Source: Roseibium algicola (GTDB taxonomy: Bacteria > Pseudomonadota > Alphaproteobacteria > Rhizobiales > Stappiaceae). From it: DNA of 64,000 bases. The stretch spans positions 1,240,001 to 1,304,000 of the forward strand of contig NZ_CP019630.1 of the NCBI RefSeq assembly GCF_001999245.1, read 5' to 3'. Numbering within the stretch: the stretch's first letter is position 1; each line of letters begins with the position of its first letter. Both the position numbers and the translations under genes were made by a program. This document shows positions 8,033 through 16,615 of the stretch, piece by piece. Under the pieces are notes generated by a model that saw nothing but the letters and a program-made list of their open reading frames with translations, had not been told where the DNA came from and made no database searches.

Positions 8033-9114
8033 GAAGCAGCTCCAGGCAGGGCTGCGCAGTCGCGCGGACGGAAGCGAACGGAGACGTCCGAGCCTTCCTC
8101 GAAAGGGTGCTGATCGATCATGTTGATCACCTGAAGTTGCTGGTCGCCGACACGAACGAAATACCGTGCCGCCTGACCCTGGTAGTCCACCGCCTCGACC
8201 TTGCCGTCGAGCGCGATGCGATCATCCGCCGGAGCGGATTTTTCCGCCAGCAGAAGTTTTTCAGCCCGGATAACAAGCTGTGCAGGACCGGCCTGTGAAA
8301 GATTGGGGGCCTTTTCCCTCGGCACATTGATCTTGCCGAAGTAAGGCAGTTCAAGGGACAGCTCCTGCCCGTTCACGGCCTGGCACGTCGCTGGCAGAAT
8401 GTTGGAGATGCCCAGGAAGCGCGAAACGAACTCGCTTGCAGGCGTGTTGTAAACCTCCTGCGGCGTGCCGATCTGCTCCACCCGTCCGTTGGACATCACC
8501 ACGATCCGATCGGACATGGCGAGCGCTTCGGACTGGTCATGGGTAACGAAAACGGTTGTGATGCCGATCTGATGCTGGATGCGCTTCAGCTCGACGCGCA
8601 TGTCCTCGCGCAGGTTGGCGTCGAGTGCGGACAGCGGTTCGTCCAGAAGCAGCACGTCCGGCTCTATGACGATGGCCCGCGCCAGCGCGATACGCTGCTG
8701 CTGACCACCGGAAAGCTGCTTGGGATAACGGTCGCTGACATGGGGAAGCTGAACCAGTTCCAGCGCATCGCGTACTTTCTTTTCGGCATCCGCCTTCGGG
8801 ATGTCGCGGTATTTCAGGCCGAAAGCCACATTTTCGGCAATCGTCTTGTGGGGAAAGAGCGCGTAGTTCTGGAAGACGAGACCAAGGTTTCGCCTGTGGA
8901 TCGGCACATCGTTGATGCGTTGACCCTTGATGGTGATGTCGCCTTCGGAAGGGTCGATGAGACCGGCGATCATCCTGAGGGTGGTCGTCTTGCCACATCC
9001 GGAAGGGCCGAGCAGCGTTACGAAGCTTCCGTCCGGGATGTCCATGCTCATCCGGTGAACGGCGGTAAAGCCACCGAACTTCTTGACGATATTGTTGAGG
9101 GAAACCGCGCTCAC
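8029..9114 (-). CDS. ABC transporter ATP-binding protein, PotA-like
   Basis: A 361-residue ATPase of the spermidine/putrescine (MOI) import class. Walker A GPSGCGKTT is at 36-44, followed by the Q-loop FQNYALFP, signature LSGGQQQR, Walker B LLLDEPLSALD and the switch His in VFVTHD. A C-terminal TOBE/OB regulatory domain follows. A GTG start at 9114 is chosen because GGAG lies 7 bases upstream and the protein then begins MSAVSLNNIVKKFGG; a longer TTG start runs into the hairpin at 9145-9171. It powers import with the two permeases and binding protein encoded upstream. Confidence 0.92.
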   Translation of the reverse strand: MSAVSLNNIVKKFGGFTAVHRMSMDIPDGSFVTLLGPSGCGKTTTLRMIAGLIDPSEGDITIKGQRINDVPIHRRNLGLVFQNYALFPHKTIAENVAFGLKYRDIPKADAEKKVRDALELVQLPHVSDRYPKQLSGGQQQRIALARAIVIEPDVLLLDEPLSALDANLREDMRVELKRIQHQIGITTVFVTHDQSEALAMSDRIVVMSNGRVEQIGTPQEVYNTPASEFVSRFLGISNILPATCQAVNGQELSLELPYFGKINVPREKAPNLSQAGPAQLVIRAEKLLLAEKSAPADDRIALDGKVEAVDYQGQAARYFVRVGDQQLQVINMIDQHPFEEGSDVSVRFRPRDCAALPGAAS

Positions 9115-9144
9115 GCAAATTCTCCAGGTCCTGGGGAGAAGACG

Positions 9145-9171
9145 ACCTTCCGGCAGCAACTGCCGGAAGGT
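9145..9171 (-). other. Intra-operon hairpin between binding protein and ATPase genes
   Basis: A 12-bp perfect stem (ACCTTCCGGCAG, 9145-9156, with its complement 9160-9171) closes a 3-base loop. It lies in the 86-bp gap after the solute-binding protein gene and has no U-run on the transcribed strand. Such hairpins often protect the upstream message from 3' decay so that the binding protein is made in excess over the ATPase. That role is inferred from position. Confidence 0.6.
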
Positions 9172-9200
9172 GCTGGGTCAGTGATGGGGCCGTACCGGGC

Positions 9201-10340
9201 TTAGTACCCCTTCTGGATCCGCCCGAACATCTTGGACCAGTCCTGTTCGTGGCTGTTCCAGTATTCCGGATTGGCGAAGGTCAGACCGTCAAGCGTGCCC
9301 GTCGGATCGAACGCCGGAAGGGTCGGGATCTTCTTGCCGAGATCGACCTTTGTCGGGTCGAGCGCCGGCGGGTAGTTCTGGCCTTCGGCGACCGCGATCG
9401 AGGTTTCGGGCGCCAGCATGAAGTTCAGGAGTTCCTCGCAGGCTTCCATGGGCGAGCCCTTGATCACGAACAGGCATTCCTGCCAGCCGAAACCGTTGGG
9501 CGGATCGATATAGCCGATGTCATGGCCCTGCTCCTGAAGGGCGTAGATCCGGCCGGACCAGCCCTCGGTAACGTAAATTTCCTCTTCAGCCAGAAGGCTC
9601 ATCAGTTCCGCGCCGGACTGCCAGTATTTCAACAGCAGATCGCGGTTGGTGCGCACAGCCTGCCAGACGGCATCCATATCCGTTGCGTTGTTCGGATCCT
9701 GGTCGGTCTGCAACGATGCGTACCAGATGCGGGTGCGCCAGTCGGACCAGCCGCCGATCTTGCCCTTGTAGGCTTCGTCGATCAGGAGCTTTGCACCCTT
9801 TTCCTTGGCTTCGTCGTCGGAGATGTATTTCCGGTTATAGGCAATGCCTGTGGTGCCGTAGTCATAAGGCACGCAGGACAGCTTGCCGTCGGTGACACCG
9901 CGGAAGACGTCGGTGAGTTTCGGGATCACGTATTTCAGGTTCGGGATGTTGTCCTCGTTGAGCGTCGAGTTCAGCCCGAGATTGACATAGCGTGCGTAGT
10001 CGAAGACGCCTGACAGGTGCGCGATATTATATTCGCCTTCCTGGCTGGCCTTGACGCGCGACAGATATTCATCACCGCCGCCGAATGTTCCATCGACAAC
10101 CTTGATGCCGGTCTTTTCGGTGTAGGGATCGAAGGCATATTTGCGGAAGGCTTCCGAGACGACCCCGCCCCAGCCGTCGAAGCGGACTTCCTCCGTCGCA
10201 GCCATGGCATGGCGGGCAAAGGGTGTCTGCACACCGTAGGCGAGACCGGCTGCCCCGATCAGGCCAAGGAACTTGCGGCGGTCGAGATCACCGTTGAGAT
10301 AGCGTTCGCGCAGACGCTCATAGCGTTTGGTATTGTCCAT
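9201..10340 (-). CDS. Polyamine-type ABC substrate-binding protein with Tat-like signal
   Basis: A 379-residue PotD/PotF-class periplasmic binding protein. The N-terminus holds a twin-arginine signal, DRRKFLGLIGAAG (RR at 21-22), with a likely cleavage after HAMA near residue 47. Typical family segments follow (GYIDPPNGFGWQECLFV and CEELLNFMLAPE). The ATG at 10340 is preferred over a GTG 12 bases upstream that has no ribosome-binding site. It captures the imported compound in the periplasm. Tat export of a soluble binding protein implies folding before export; polyamines or amino-acid derivatives are the usual ligands of the class. Confidence 0.9.
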   Translation of the reverse strand: MDNTKRYERLRERYLNGDLDRRKFLGLIGAAGLAYGVQTPFARHAMAATEEVRFDGWGGVVSEAFRKYAFDPYTEKTGIKVVDGTFGGGDEYLSRVKASQEGEYNIAHLSGVFDYARYVNLGLNSTLNEDNIPNLKYVIPKLTDVFRGVTDGKLSCVPYDYGTTGIAYNRKYISDDEAKEKGAKLLIDEAYKGKIGGWSDWRTRIWYASLQTDQDPNNATDMDAVWQAVRTNRDLLLKYWQSGAELMSLLAEEEIYVTEGWSGRIYALQEQGHDIGYIDPPNGFGWQECLFVIKGSPMEACEELLNFMLAPETSIAVAEGQNYPPALDPTKVDLGKKIPTLPAFDPTGTLDGLTFANPEYWNSHEQDWSKMFGRIQKGY

Positions 10341-10392
10341 CTTGTTTTCCACTCTGGTTCTTGTGTCGGTTTCTTGCTTTGATCGCGCGGTT

Positions 10393-11178
10393 CTAACCGC
10401 CGCGCTGCATGGCCATCCGCCGGGCGATTGCCAGCCCGAGAAGCGGCAGGCCGACGGTCAGGAAAATCATCACGGTGCCGAGCGCGTTGATCTCCGGGGA
10501 GATGGAATTGCGCAGCATGGCAAAGATCTGGGTGGGCACGGTTTCGACCCCGCCCGGCTTCCAGAACAAGGTGCCGGTGATGTCGTCGAAGCTGATGGTG
10601 AAGGCGAACAGCATGCCGGCGAAGACGGCAGGTGCCAGCAGCGGCAGCGTGATCTGGAAAAAAGCCTGCACGGGACTTGCGCCAAGGCTGAGTGCGGCTT
10701 CCTCGTAATCGCGGCGGATGCCGACAAGGCGGGCCTGCACCACAAGGATGACAAAGGGCAGCGTGAAGATGACGTGCCCCATCAGGAGCAGGAAAAAGCT
10801 CTTGTTGATCGACAGGAAATTCAGGAACAGCAACAAGGCGACCGCCAGCACCACCTCAGGCACCAGGATCGGCGCAATCAGGAGGGTGGAGATCAGGTTG
10901 CGGCCGGGCACCTCGTAGCGCACCAGGGCAAGACTTGCCAGAACGCCAAGTGTCGTGGAGATCAGCGCGGTCAGGGCACCAAGGACAATCGAGGTCTGGA
11001 ATGCCCGCAGGATGGCGTCGTTTCCGGCCAGTTCGACGAACCAGCGGAACGAGAAGCCGGTCATCGGAAAACTGCCGAACTGGCTGGCGTTGAAGCTGAG
11101 CAGAACCACCACCGCGACCGGCAGGAACATGAACAGATAGACCAGCAGCGTGTAGGCCCGGATCAGTTGCCACCCCAT
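10393..11178 (-). CDS. ABC transporter permease, PotC-like
   Basis: A 261-residue inner-membrane permease beginning MGWQLIRAYTLLVYLF, with about six membrane segments. The cytoplasmic EAA loop DYEEAALSLGASPVQAFFQITLPLL docks on the ATPase. The start codon overlaps the stop of the upstream permease by one base (TGATG), which fixes the start and couples the two proteins. A longer upstream frame is only a shadow of the first permease gene. Confidence 0.92.
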   Translation of the reverse strand: MGWQLIRAYTLLVYLFMFLPVAVVVLLSFNASQFGSFPMTGFSFRWFVELAGNDAILRAFQTSIVLGALTALISTTLGVLASLALVRYEVPGRNLISTLLIAPILVPEVVLAVALLLFLNFLSINKSFFLLLMGHVIFTLPFVILVVQARLVGIRRDYEEAALSLGASPVQAFFQITLPLLAPAVFAGMLFAFTISFDDITGTLFWKPGGVETVPTQIFAMLRNSISPEINALGTVMIFLTVGLPLLGLAIARRMAMQRGG

Positions 11179-12044
11179 CAGCCAAGCCCCTTCATCAGTT
11201 GGCCCATGCCGAGATAGTGGTTGTAGATCAGCACCAGGGCGCCGAGAACGGCGAGCAGCATGAGCGAGAGCGCAGAGCCGAGCGGCCAGTTGAGCTGTGT
11301 GATGATCGCCTCGAAAACGAGGTTGGCAAACATGGCGTCCGTCGGCCCCCCCAGAACCAACGGTGTGATGTAGGTGCCCGCACTCAGCACGAAACAGAGC
11401 AGGCCTCCCGCGGCGAGCCCCGGCAGGGACAGCGGCAAGGTGACTTCCCGGAATGCCTGCCAGCGGGTGGAGCCGAGGGAACACGCCGCGTCCTCCAGCG
11501 AAACATCGATCCCTTCCAGCGCCACATAGACGTTCAACACCATGAAGGGCAGCAGGAAATGCACGAGGCCGAGGATCACGGTCGGCTCGTTGTAGAGCAT
11601 CTGGACCGGTTCGGAGACGATGCCGAGGTTGAGCAGGGCCCAGTTGACCGCACCGGATACACCCAGGATGTTGATCCAGGACATGGTCCGAATGATGTAG
11701 CTGATCCAGAAAGGCAGCATCAGCAACAGCAGCAGCAAGGCCTTGTTGCCACGTGAACGGGCAATGAAATAAGCCGCCGGATAGCCCATGACGGCGCAGG
11801 CAAATGTGGTGATGGCGGCAATCCGCAGGGTACCGAGCAGGATGTCCCGATAGAAGGGATCGGTCAGCGCCTCGTTCCAGTTGTCCAGGTAAAAGCCCGC
11901 CTGGTCAGCGCCCGTGGCCGTGCGCAGCCAGAATGAATAGACGACAATAAAAACAAGCGGCACGAAAAGCAGCAGCCCCACTGCTGTGAGCGCAGGGGAA
12001 AGGAGTATCCATGGCTGTCGTTTTTCCCGCGCCTCGACGCTCAT
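11178..12044 (-). CDS. ABC transporter permease, PotB-like
   Basis: A 288-residue inner-membrane permease with six predicted membrane spans and the EAA-type loop SLEDAACSLGSTRWQAFREVTLPL. The ATG at 12044 (MSVEAREKRQPWILLSPAL) is preferred to a TTG 30 bases upstream. It is the first gene of the ten-gene operon, starting 108 bp from the divergent LysR gene, so the operon promoter must lie in that gap. Confidence 0.9.
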   Translation of the reverse strand: MSVEAREKRQPWILLSPALTAVGLLLFVPLVFIVVYSFWLRTATGADQAGFYLDNWNEALTDPFYRDILLGTLRIAAITTFACAVMGYPAAYFIARSRGNKALLLLLLMLPFWISYIIRTMSWINILGVSGAVNWALLNLGIVSEPVQMLYNEPTVILGLVHFLLPFMVLNVYVALEGIDVSLEDAACSLGSTRWQAFREVTLPLSLPGLAAGGLLCFVLSAGTYITPLVLGGPTDAMFANLVFEAIITQLNWPLGSALSLMLLAVLGALVLIYNHYLGMGQLMKGLG

Positions 12045-12152
12045 GCGCTCAAACCCTGCCAGATGCCTTGTCAAAATTGCTTGACTTCAGCGTCGCAGGC
12101 AGGTGTTCATTGATCAAATAGATAATGAAAATTATAACTATAGATCTGATCA
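12045..12152. promoter_or_regulatory. Divergent promoter region with two inverted repeats
   Basis: The gap between the operon and the LysR gene is AT-rich and holds TTGATCAA (12110-12117), a second TGATCAA (12147-12153) abutting the regulator ATG, and between them a perfect ATAAT-GAAA-ATTAT inverted repeat (12122-12135). Spaced dyads in a divergent region are the usual architecture of LysR autoregulation and target activation. Assignment of the actual binding site is inference. Confidence 0.5.
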
Positions 12153-13121
12153 ATGGCTGATGGATTACGCCCGATCCAGGCAGAGCGGCTTGCCCGCGAA
12201 CTGGACTGGAACTTGCTGAGAACCTTCATCGTCCTGGCCCAGTCCGGAAGTGTGACACGGGCGGCAGACAGACTGCGCCTCAAGCAGCCCACCGTTTCCA
12301 GCGCACTGAAGCGGCTGGAGGACCGGTTGGGACGCAAGCTCATCAATCGCAAGCCGGGTCAGTTCGAGCTGACGGAAGCCGGCGAATTGCTGTTGAAGGA
12401 AGCCATCGAGATCCAGGGTTCCATCCTGAGGCTCGGGACCCTGATGCGTGACGTCACCGACGAGATCCGCGGCCACGTCGAAATCGCCATGGCCAGTCAC
12501 GTGGTTTCGCCGCTCTATGACGACACCCTGCGCGAGTTTCACGAACGGCACCCGGCCGCAACACTCACCATCAACGTTTCGGCCAGCAAGGACGCACTGG
12601 AAGCCGTCACGTCCCGCCGGGCTTCGCTCGCCGTCTGCCTGGTGCGCGAACGCAATCCAAAGCTTGAGTACCTGCGCCTTTTCCGGGAGTTTTTCGGCCT
12701 CTTCTGCGGTCCGCCTCACCCGCTTTACGGCAAGACCAACCTGACAAAGGCCGATCTTGCCGGTCAGTCCGCTGTCAGCTTCGTGACCGACCGGCTGGAA
12801 GACGCCCTTCGTCCGGTAACGCTGATGCGGGCGGAAGCGGATCTTGAAGACCGGATTGTCGGCACATCGGCCAACCTGGAAGAAGTCCGGCGCATGATCA
12901 TTGCCGGACTGGGCATCGGCCCCTTGCCTGTCCACGTTGCCAAACGGGATATTCGAGAGGGTCTTTTGTGGCAACTCCCACCCTATGACGCGCTGCCGGA
13001 GATCGACGTTCATGTGGTCTGGAACCCCAAGGCGAAACTGAACCGCGCCGAACAGGCTCTTCTGGACATGCTGCTGGAAAAGATAAGGCTGACGCCGATA
13101 GAGGAGCGGACCTATCGCTGA
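12153..13121 (+). CDS. LysR family transcriptional regulator
   Basis: A 322-residue LTTR. The winged HTH is near residues 18-77 (WNLLRTFIVLAQSGSVTRAADRL and KQPTVSSALKRLEDRLG), followed by a periplasmic-binding-protein-like effector domain. It is encoded divergently from the amine uptake and catabolic operon and is its most likely controller, with the imported compound or a breakdown product as co-inducer. The ATG overlaps one TGATCAA half of a dyad, which would allow autorepression. Confidence 0.93.
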   Translation: MADGLRPIQAERLARELDWNLLRTFIVLAQSGSVTRAADRLRLKQPTVSSALKRLEDRLGRKLINRKPGQFELTEAGELLLKEAIEIQGSILRLGTLMRDVTDEIRGHVEIAMASHVVSPLYDDTLREFHERHPAATLTINVSASKDALEAVTSRRASLAVCLVRERNPKLEYLRLFREFFGLFCGPPHPLYGKTNLTKADLAGQSAVSFVTDRLEDALRPVTLMRAEADLEDRIVGTSANLEEVRRMIIAGLGIGPLPVHVAKRDIREGLLWQLPPYDALPEIDVHVVWNPKAKLNRAEQALLDMLLEKIRLTPIEERTYR

Positions 13122-13283
13122 CACATATCGCGGAGCATTGGCCTGCCGGCTTCTTTACCAACCCGAGCGACCAATACGGGAAACCCGGCAGCGGCCCGTT
13201 GCATTCCCCCGCTGACGTTGTAAAACTTTCAGGACGCTACGAAAATTGGCGATCAACGCTGTCCGGGTTGAAGGGGTAGGAAG

Positions 13284-14366
13284 ATGAATGGTGTGCGGTT
13301 CGCCTGGAAAATGCTCTTCCTTGCGCTGGTGACAGTGGTCCTTATTCAGTCGCCTGCCAATGCATCGGAAGAATTCTTTGAAGGCGGCTGGACCCTGCAA
13401 CGGGATGCATCTTCCCTGCGGTTCCAGTCGGTCAAGAACCTGACCATTGTGGAATCCAGTTCTTTCGCGGAATTTGAAGGCGGCATTGACGATACCGGCA
13501 ACGCCAGCGTCCGCATCTTTCTTGACTCGATCGATACGAAAATCGACCTCAGAAACGTGCGCATGCGGTTTCTCTTCTTCGAAACGTTCGAGTTCCCTGA
13601 AGCCGTCATCTCGACGAAAATTGATGCGTCAGCCCTGGCTGACCTTCCGACCGTCAAACGCAAGACGATCCCGCTTGCCTTCAATCTCGACCTTCACGGC
13701 GTCTCAAAACCGTTCGAGGCCAATGTTACGGTGACCTATCTGAGCGAAGACCTGGTTGCCGTTTCGAGCACCGCGCCGGTGTCTGTCGCAGCTTCCGACT
13801 TCGCCCTCGGTGGCGGTATCAAGAAGCTCGAGGAAGCCGCCGGCGTCGTCATCGTGCCATCGGCAACGGTCTCCTTCGATTTCGTCTTCGCCCGCAAATC
13901 GGGCGAAACGGACGAGGACGATGCCGACGACCAGACCCAGCAGGCGGCCGCTTCTCAGCCAGCTGCAAGCACCGCGCTTGAACCGGAAGGCAACCTGGAC
14001 AACGAGGCTTGCACCGGCCGGTTCGAGATCCTGTCCCGCACGGACAACATTTACTTTCCAAGCGGCAGTTCGCAGCTTGATCCGCGAAGCCAGCCACTCC
14101 TGAACAGCCTCGTTGACATCATCATGAGATGCCCGGAGCTGACCATTGAAGTCGGAGGACATACCGACAGTGATGGCAGCGATACATCAAACCTGGCTCT
14201 GTCCGAACGCCGGGCGGGCGCGGTCAAGCAGTATCTAGTCTCCAAGAACGTTCCCGACAGCAGGATCAGGAGTGTTGGGTATGGCGAAAGCCGTCCCGTA
14301 GCTCCGAACACCTCCGCGGAAGGAAAGCAACGCAACCGGCGGATAGAGTTTGTCGTTGTCGAATAG
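13284..14366 (+). CDS. Secreted YceI-like / OmpA-like fusion protein
   Basis: A 360-residue exported protein. The signal peptide spans residues 1-28 (MLFLALVTVVLIQSPANA core). Residues about 35-205 look like a YceI lipocalin-fold domain: SLRFQSVKN start, the conserved LHGVSKPFEANVTVTYL and an end strand near ATVSFDFVF. A low-complexity acidic/Ala linker (about 208-232) joins it to an OmpA peptidoglycan-binding domain (about 245-360) with GGHTDSDG, NLALSERRA and RNRRIEFV. YceI domains bind isoprenoid-type lipids; OmpA domains bind diaminopimelate in the wall. The ATG follows GGTAGGAAG. The caspase-like gene starts 7 bp downstream, indicating an operon. The domain combination is unusual. Confidence 0.82.
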   Translation: MNGVRFAWKMLFLALVTVVLIQSPANASEEFFEGGWTLQRDASSLRFQSVKNLTIVESSSFAEFEGGIDDTGNASVRIFLDSIDTKIDLRNVRMRFLFFETFEFPEAVISTKIDASALADLPTVKRKTIPLAFNLDLHGVSKPFEANVTVTYLSEDLVAVSSTAPVSVAASDFALGGGIKKLEEAAGVVIVPSATVSFDFVFARKSGETDEDDADDQTQQAAASQPAASTALEPEGNLDNEACTGRFEILSRTDNIYFPSGSSQLDPRSQPLLNSLVDIIMRCPELTIEVGGHTDSDGSDTSNLALSERRAGAVKQYLVSKNVPDSRIRSVGYGESRPVAPNTSAEGKQRNRRIEFVVVE

Positions 14367-14373
14367 GTCCAAC

Positions 14374-15879
14374 ATGCACCGCTTTGCAATCGCAATCCTC
14401 CTGGCACTGACAGTGACCATTGGCGCGCTGTCTGAGAGGGCTCACGCGGAACCGCGGCTGGCTCTGGTTGTCGGCAATGGCGCTTACACGACCGTGACGC
14501 CGCTGGACAATCCGGTAAACGACGCAAACCTGATGGCCGACGCGCTGCGCAAGGTCGGCTTCGAGGTAACCCTCGTCACCGACTCCAGCCAGAACGAGAT
14601 GATCACGGCGATTTCGCAATTCGGCAGCAAGTTGCGGGCCGCGGGCGAGGATGCAACAGGGCTGTTCTATTATGCCGGCCACGGCGTGCAATCGTTCGGT
14701 GCAAACTTTCTCCTTCCGGTCGATATCGAACTTCAGGACGCTGCCGACCTCAGCCTGGTCGGTGTCCCTGCACAGGCCGTTCTGCGGCAGATGTTCTCGG
14801 CACGGAACCGGACCAACATCGTCATTCTGGATGCCTGCCGAAACAATCCGTTCGTTTCCATCCCGGACCTCAGCGACAACGGTCTGGCAGAAATGAAGGC
14901 TCCCAGAGGCACCTTCCTCTCCTATTCCACCGCACCGGGCGACATCGCGCTCGATGGTATCGGCGGCAACAGCCCCTTCACCGAAGCGCTGGCCCGGCAC
15001 ATGCCGACACCCGGCATGCCCGTCGAAACCCTTTTCAAGGCGGTGCGGGTCGATGTTCTGAAGGAGACCGGCAACCAGCAGACCCCGTGGGATACATCCT
15101 CCCTCACCGTTGATTTTCAGTTTGTCCCCGCCAAGGCTCCCTCTGCCGAGGAAGTCGAGCTGCGCCAGATCTGGGACACGGTGAAACTCAGCAAGGACCC
15201 CTTGCAGGTCCTCCTGTTCCTGCGCGCGCACCCGGACAGCCGATACTCCGCAGAAGCCAGGGAACTCCTGACGGCCCTGATGGAAAAGGAAACGCAGCCC
15301 ACCGCGCAGGCGACTCCTGCCCCACAACAGGAATCCGAACCAGCCACGCCCCAGACAAGCGAGCGTGACATGATCGAAACAGCGCGCCGAGAGGGAACCG
15401 CAAGCGCCTATCAAACCTATCTGGACGCATATCCGAACGGAGCCTTTGCCGAACTCGCTCGCCTGGAGCTGCAAACGATCGTCAACAAGGAGCAGAGCAC
15501 GGATCCGGTCGCCAATCAGCCGCAAAAGGAAGACGCGCCGGCCATCGCCGAGCAAGGCTCACCTGCCGCCGATCCGGGGGAACCGTCAGCCGTCATAGCA
15601 TTCAACGCTCCCCTTGCCATGGGAGAGCCGGATATCGCCACCCGAAGCATTTCGGAGCTGATCACCGGATCGCCGAAATTCCCGCCGATCGAGGGCCTGC
15701 CGGAAGCGGTCTGGAAGGACAAGACTTGTGCCGCCTGTCATCAATGGGAGCAAGCGAACCTGTGCGACCAGGCCAAGACCTATGTCGCAGACAAGTCCAG
15801 AACCATCGAGAAACAGCACCCCTACGGCGGCACTTTCAAGAATGCGTTGCGGCTTTGGGCCGAACAGGGGTGTCCGTAA
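14374..15879 (+). CDS. Exported caspase-like (C14) protein with C-terminal CxxCH segment
   Basis: A 501-residue protein with a signal peptide (about 1-25, ending RAHA). The caspase-fold domain covers about 27-260: PRLALVVGNGAYTTV start, catalytic His H103 in YYAGHG and nucleophile C155 in ILDACRNNPF. The middle is Pro/Gln/Glu-rich with tetratricopeptide-like patches. The last 50 residues contain CAACH (452-456), further Cys (464, 500) and HPYGG, resembling a c-type haem or metal site. The ATG at 14374 is chosen because the longer TTG frame runs into the upstream gene. Partners and substrates are unknown; the location is periplasmic. Confidence 0.82.
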   Translation: MHRFAIAILLALTVTIGALSERAHAEPRLALVVGNGAYTTVTPLDNPVNDANLMADALRKVGFEVTLVTDSSQNEMITAISQFGSKLRAAGEDATGLFYYAGHGVQSFGANFLLPVDIELQDAADLSLVGVPAQAVLRQMFSARNRTNIVILDACRNNPFVSIPDLSDNGLAEMKAPRGTFLSYSTAPGDIALDGIGGNSPFTEALARHMPTPGMPVETLFKAVRVDVLKETGNQQTPWDTSSLTVDFQFVPAKAPSAEEVELRQIWDTVKLSKDPLQVLLFLRAHPDSRYSAEARELLTALMEKETQPTAQATPAPQQESEPATPQTSERDMIETARREGTASAYQTYLDAYPNGAFAELARLELQTIVNKEQSTDPVANQPQKEDAPAIAEQGSPAADPGEPSAVIAFNAPLAMGEPDIATRSISELITGSPKFPPIEGLPEAVWKDKTCAACHQWEQANLCDQAKTYVADKSRTIEKQHPYGGTFKNALRLWAEQGCP

Positions 15880-15926
15880 CTTCGACGCCGGTTCTGTAGC
15901 GATCCGACGTGTTTTCCGTGCGTCGG

Positions 15927-16583
15927 TTACTGCGATTTCGAGATCACCGCATAGTCGGAGTAGCCGGCGTAAAGGCGATGGAAAGAGGCAACTGCGCCGA
16001 TGCTGGCAGCCAGGGCTTTCAACTCGCCTTCCAGGTCAGCTCGTGGAGATACGTGGAAGGATTTGAGCCAGGCAAACAGGACGCGCTTGAACCAGCCAGG
16101 CAAGCGTTCCAGCTGACCGAAATCGACCACGTGGATCCGCCCGTCCGGCGCCAGCCGCGCGGCACCTGCCGCCAATGCTTCGCGCCAGATCGGGATCATG
16201 GACAGCGTATAGGAATAAAAGACGCGGTCGAAAGCCGGAACACCAAAGCCTTCCGTCGCCGCCGGGTTTGCGGCATCGCCTTCCACAAGCGTGATACGGT
16301 CTGTCAGGCCTGCCTTGTCGATGTTCTTCTGGGCGGTTTCCAGCATGTTCCTGGAAATGTCGAGACCGTAGAAACGAACGTCCGGATAGGCTTTTGCAGC
16401 CGCAATCAGGTTCCGGCCGGTGCCGCAGCCGAGTTCCAGCACGACGCCGTCTCGCGGCGGCTGAAGCTCTCGGATCAGCTTGTCGCGCCCGAGCAGGTAG
16501 AACTTGCGGGTCAGGTCGTAAAAATGGCGCTGATGGCGATAGACGGCATCCATCAGCCGGGCTGTTTCGACGGCTTGGGTCAT
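15927..16583 (-). CDS. btaB: BtaB: betaine-lipid N-methyltransferase
   Basis: A 218-residue class I SAM methyltransferase with motif I VLELGCGTGRN at 48-58 and FYGLDIS following. Its place directly after btaA (32 bp) identifies it as the enzyme that trimethylates diacylglyceryl-homoserine to the betaine lipid DGTS. It acts at the inner face of the cytoplasmic membrane. The neighbouring caspase gene is convergent, with about 47 bp between the stops. Confidence 0.87.
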   Translation of the reverse strand: MTQAVETARLMDAVYRHQRHFYDLTRKFYLLGRDKLIRELQPPRDGVVLELGCGTGRNLIAAAKAYPDVRFYGLDISRNMLETAQKNIDKAGLTDRITLVEGDAANPAATEGFGVPAFDRVFYSYTLSMIPIWREALAAGAARLAPDGRIHVVDFGQLERLPGWFKRVLFAWLKSFHVSPRADLEGELKALAASIGAVASFHRLYAGYSDYAVISKSQ

Positions 16584-16615
16584 GACGCTATGTTTCCGTA
16601 CGCAGGACGGCCAGC

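Noticed and set aside
6674..8113. Open frame of 479 codons opposite the aminotransferase
   Set aside because: The opposite strand encodes a complete class III transaminase with intact catalytic residues.
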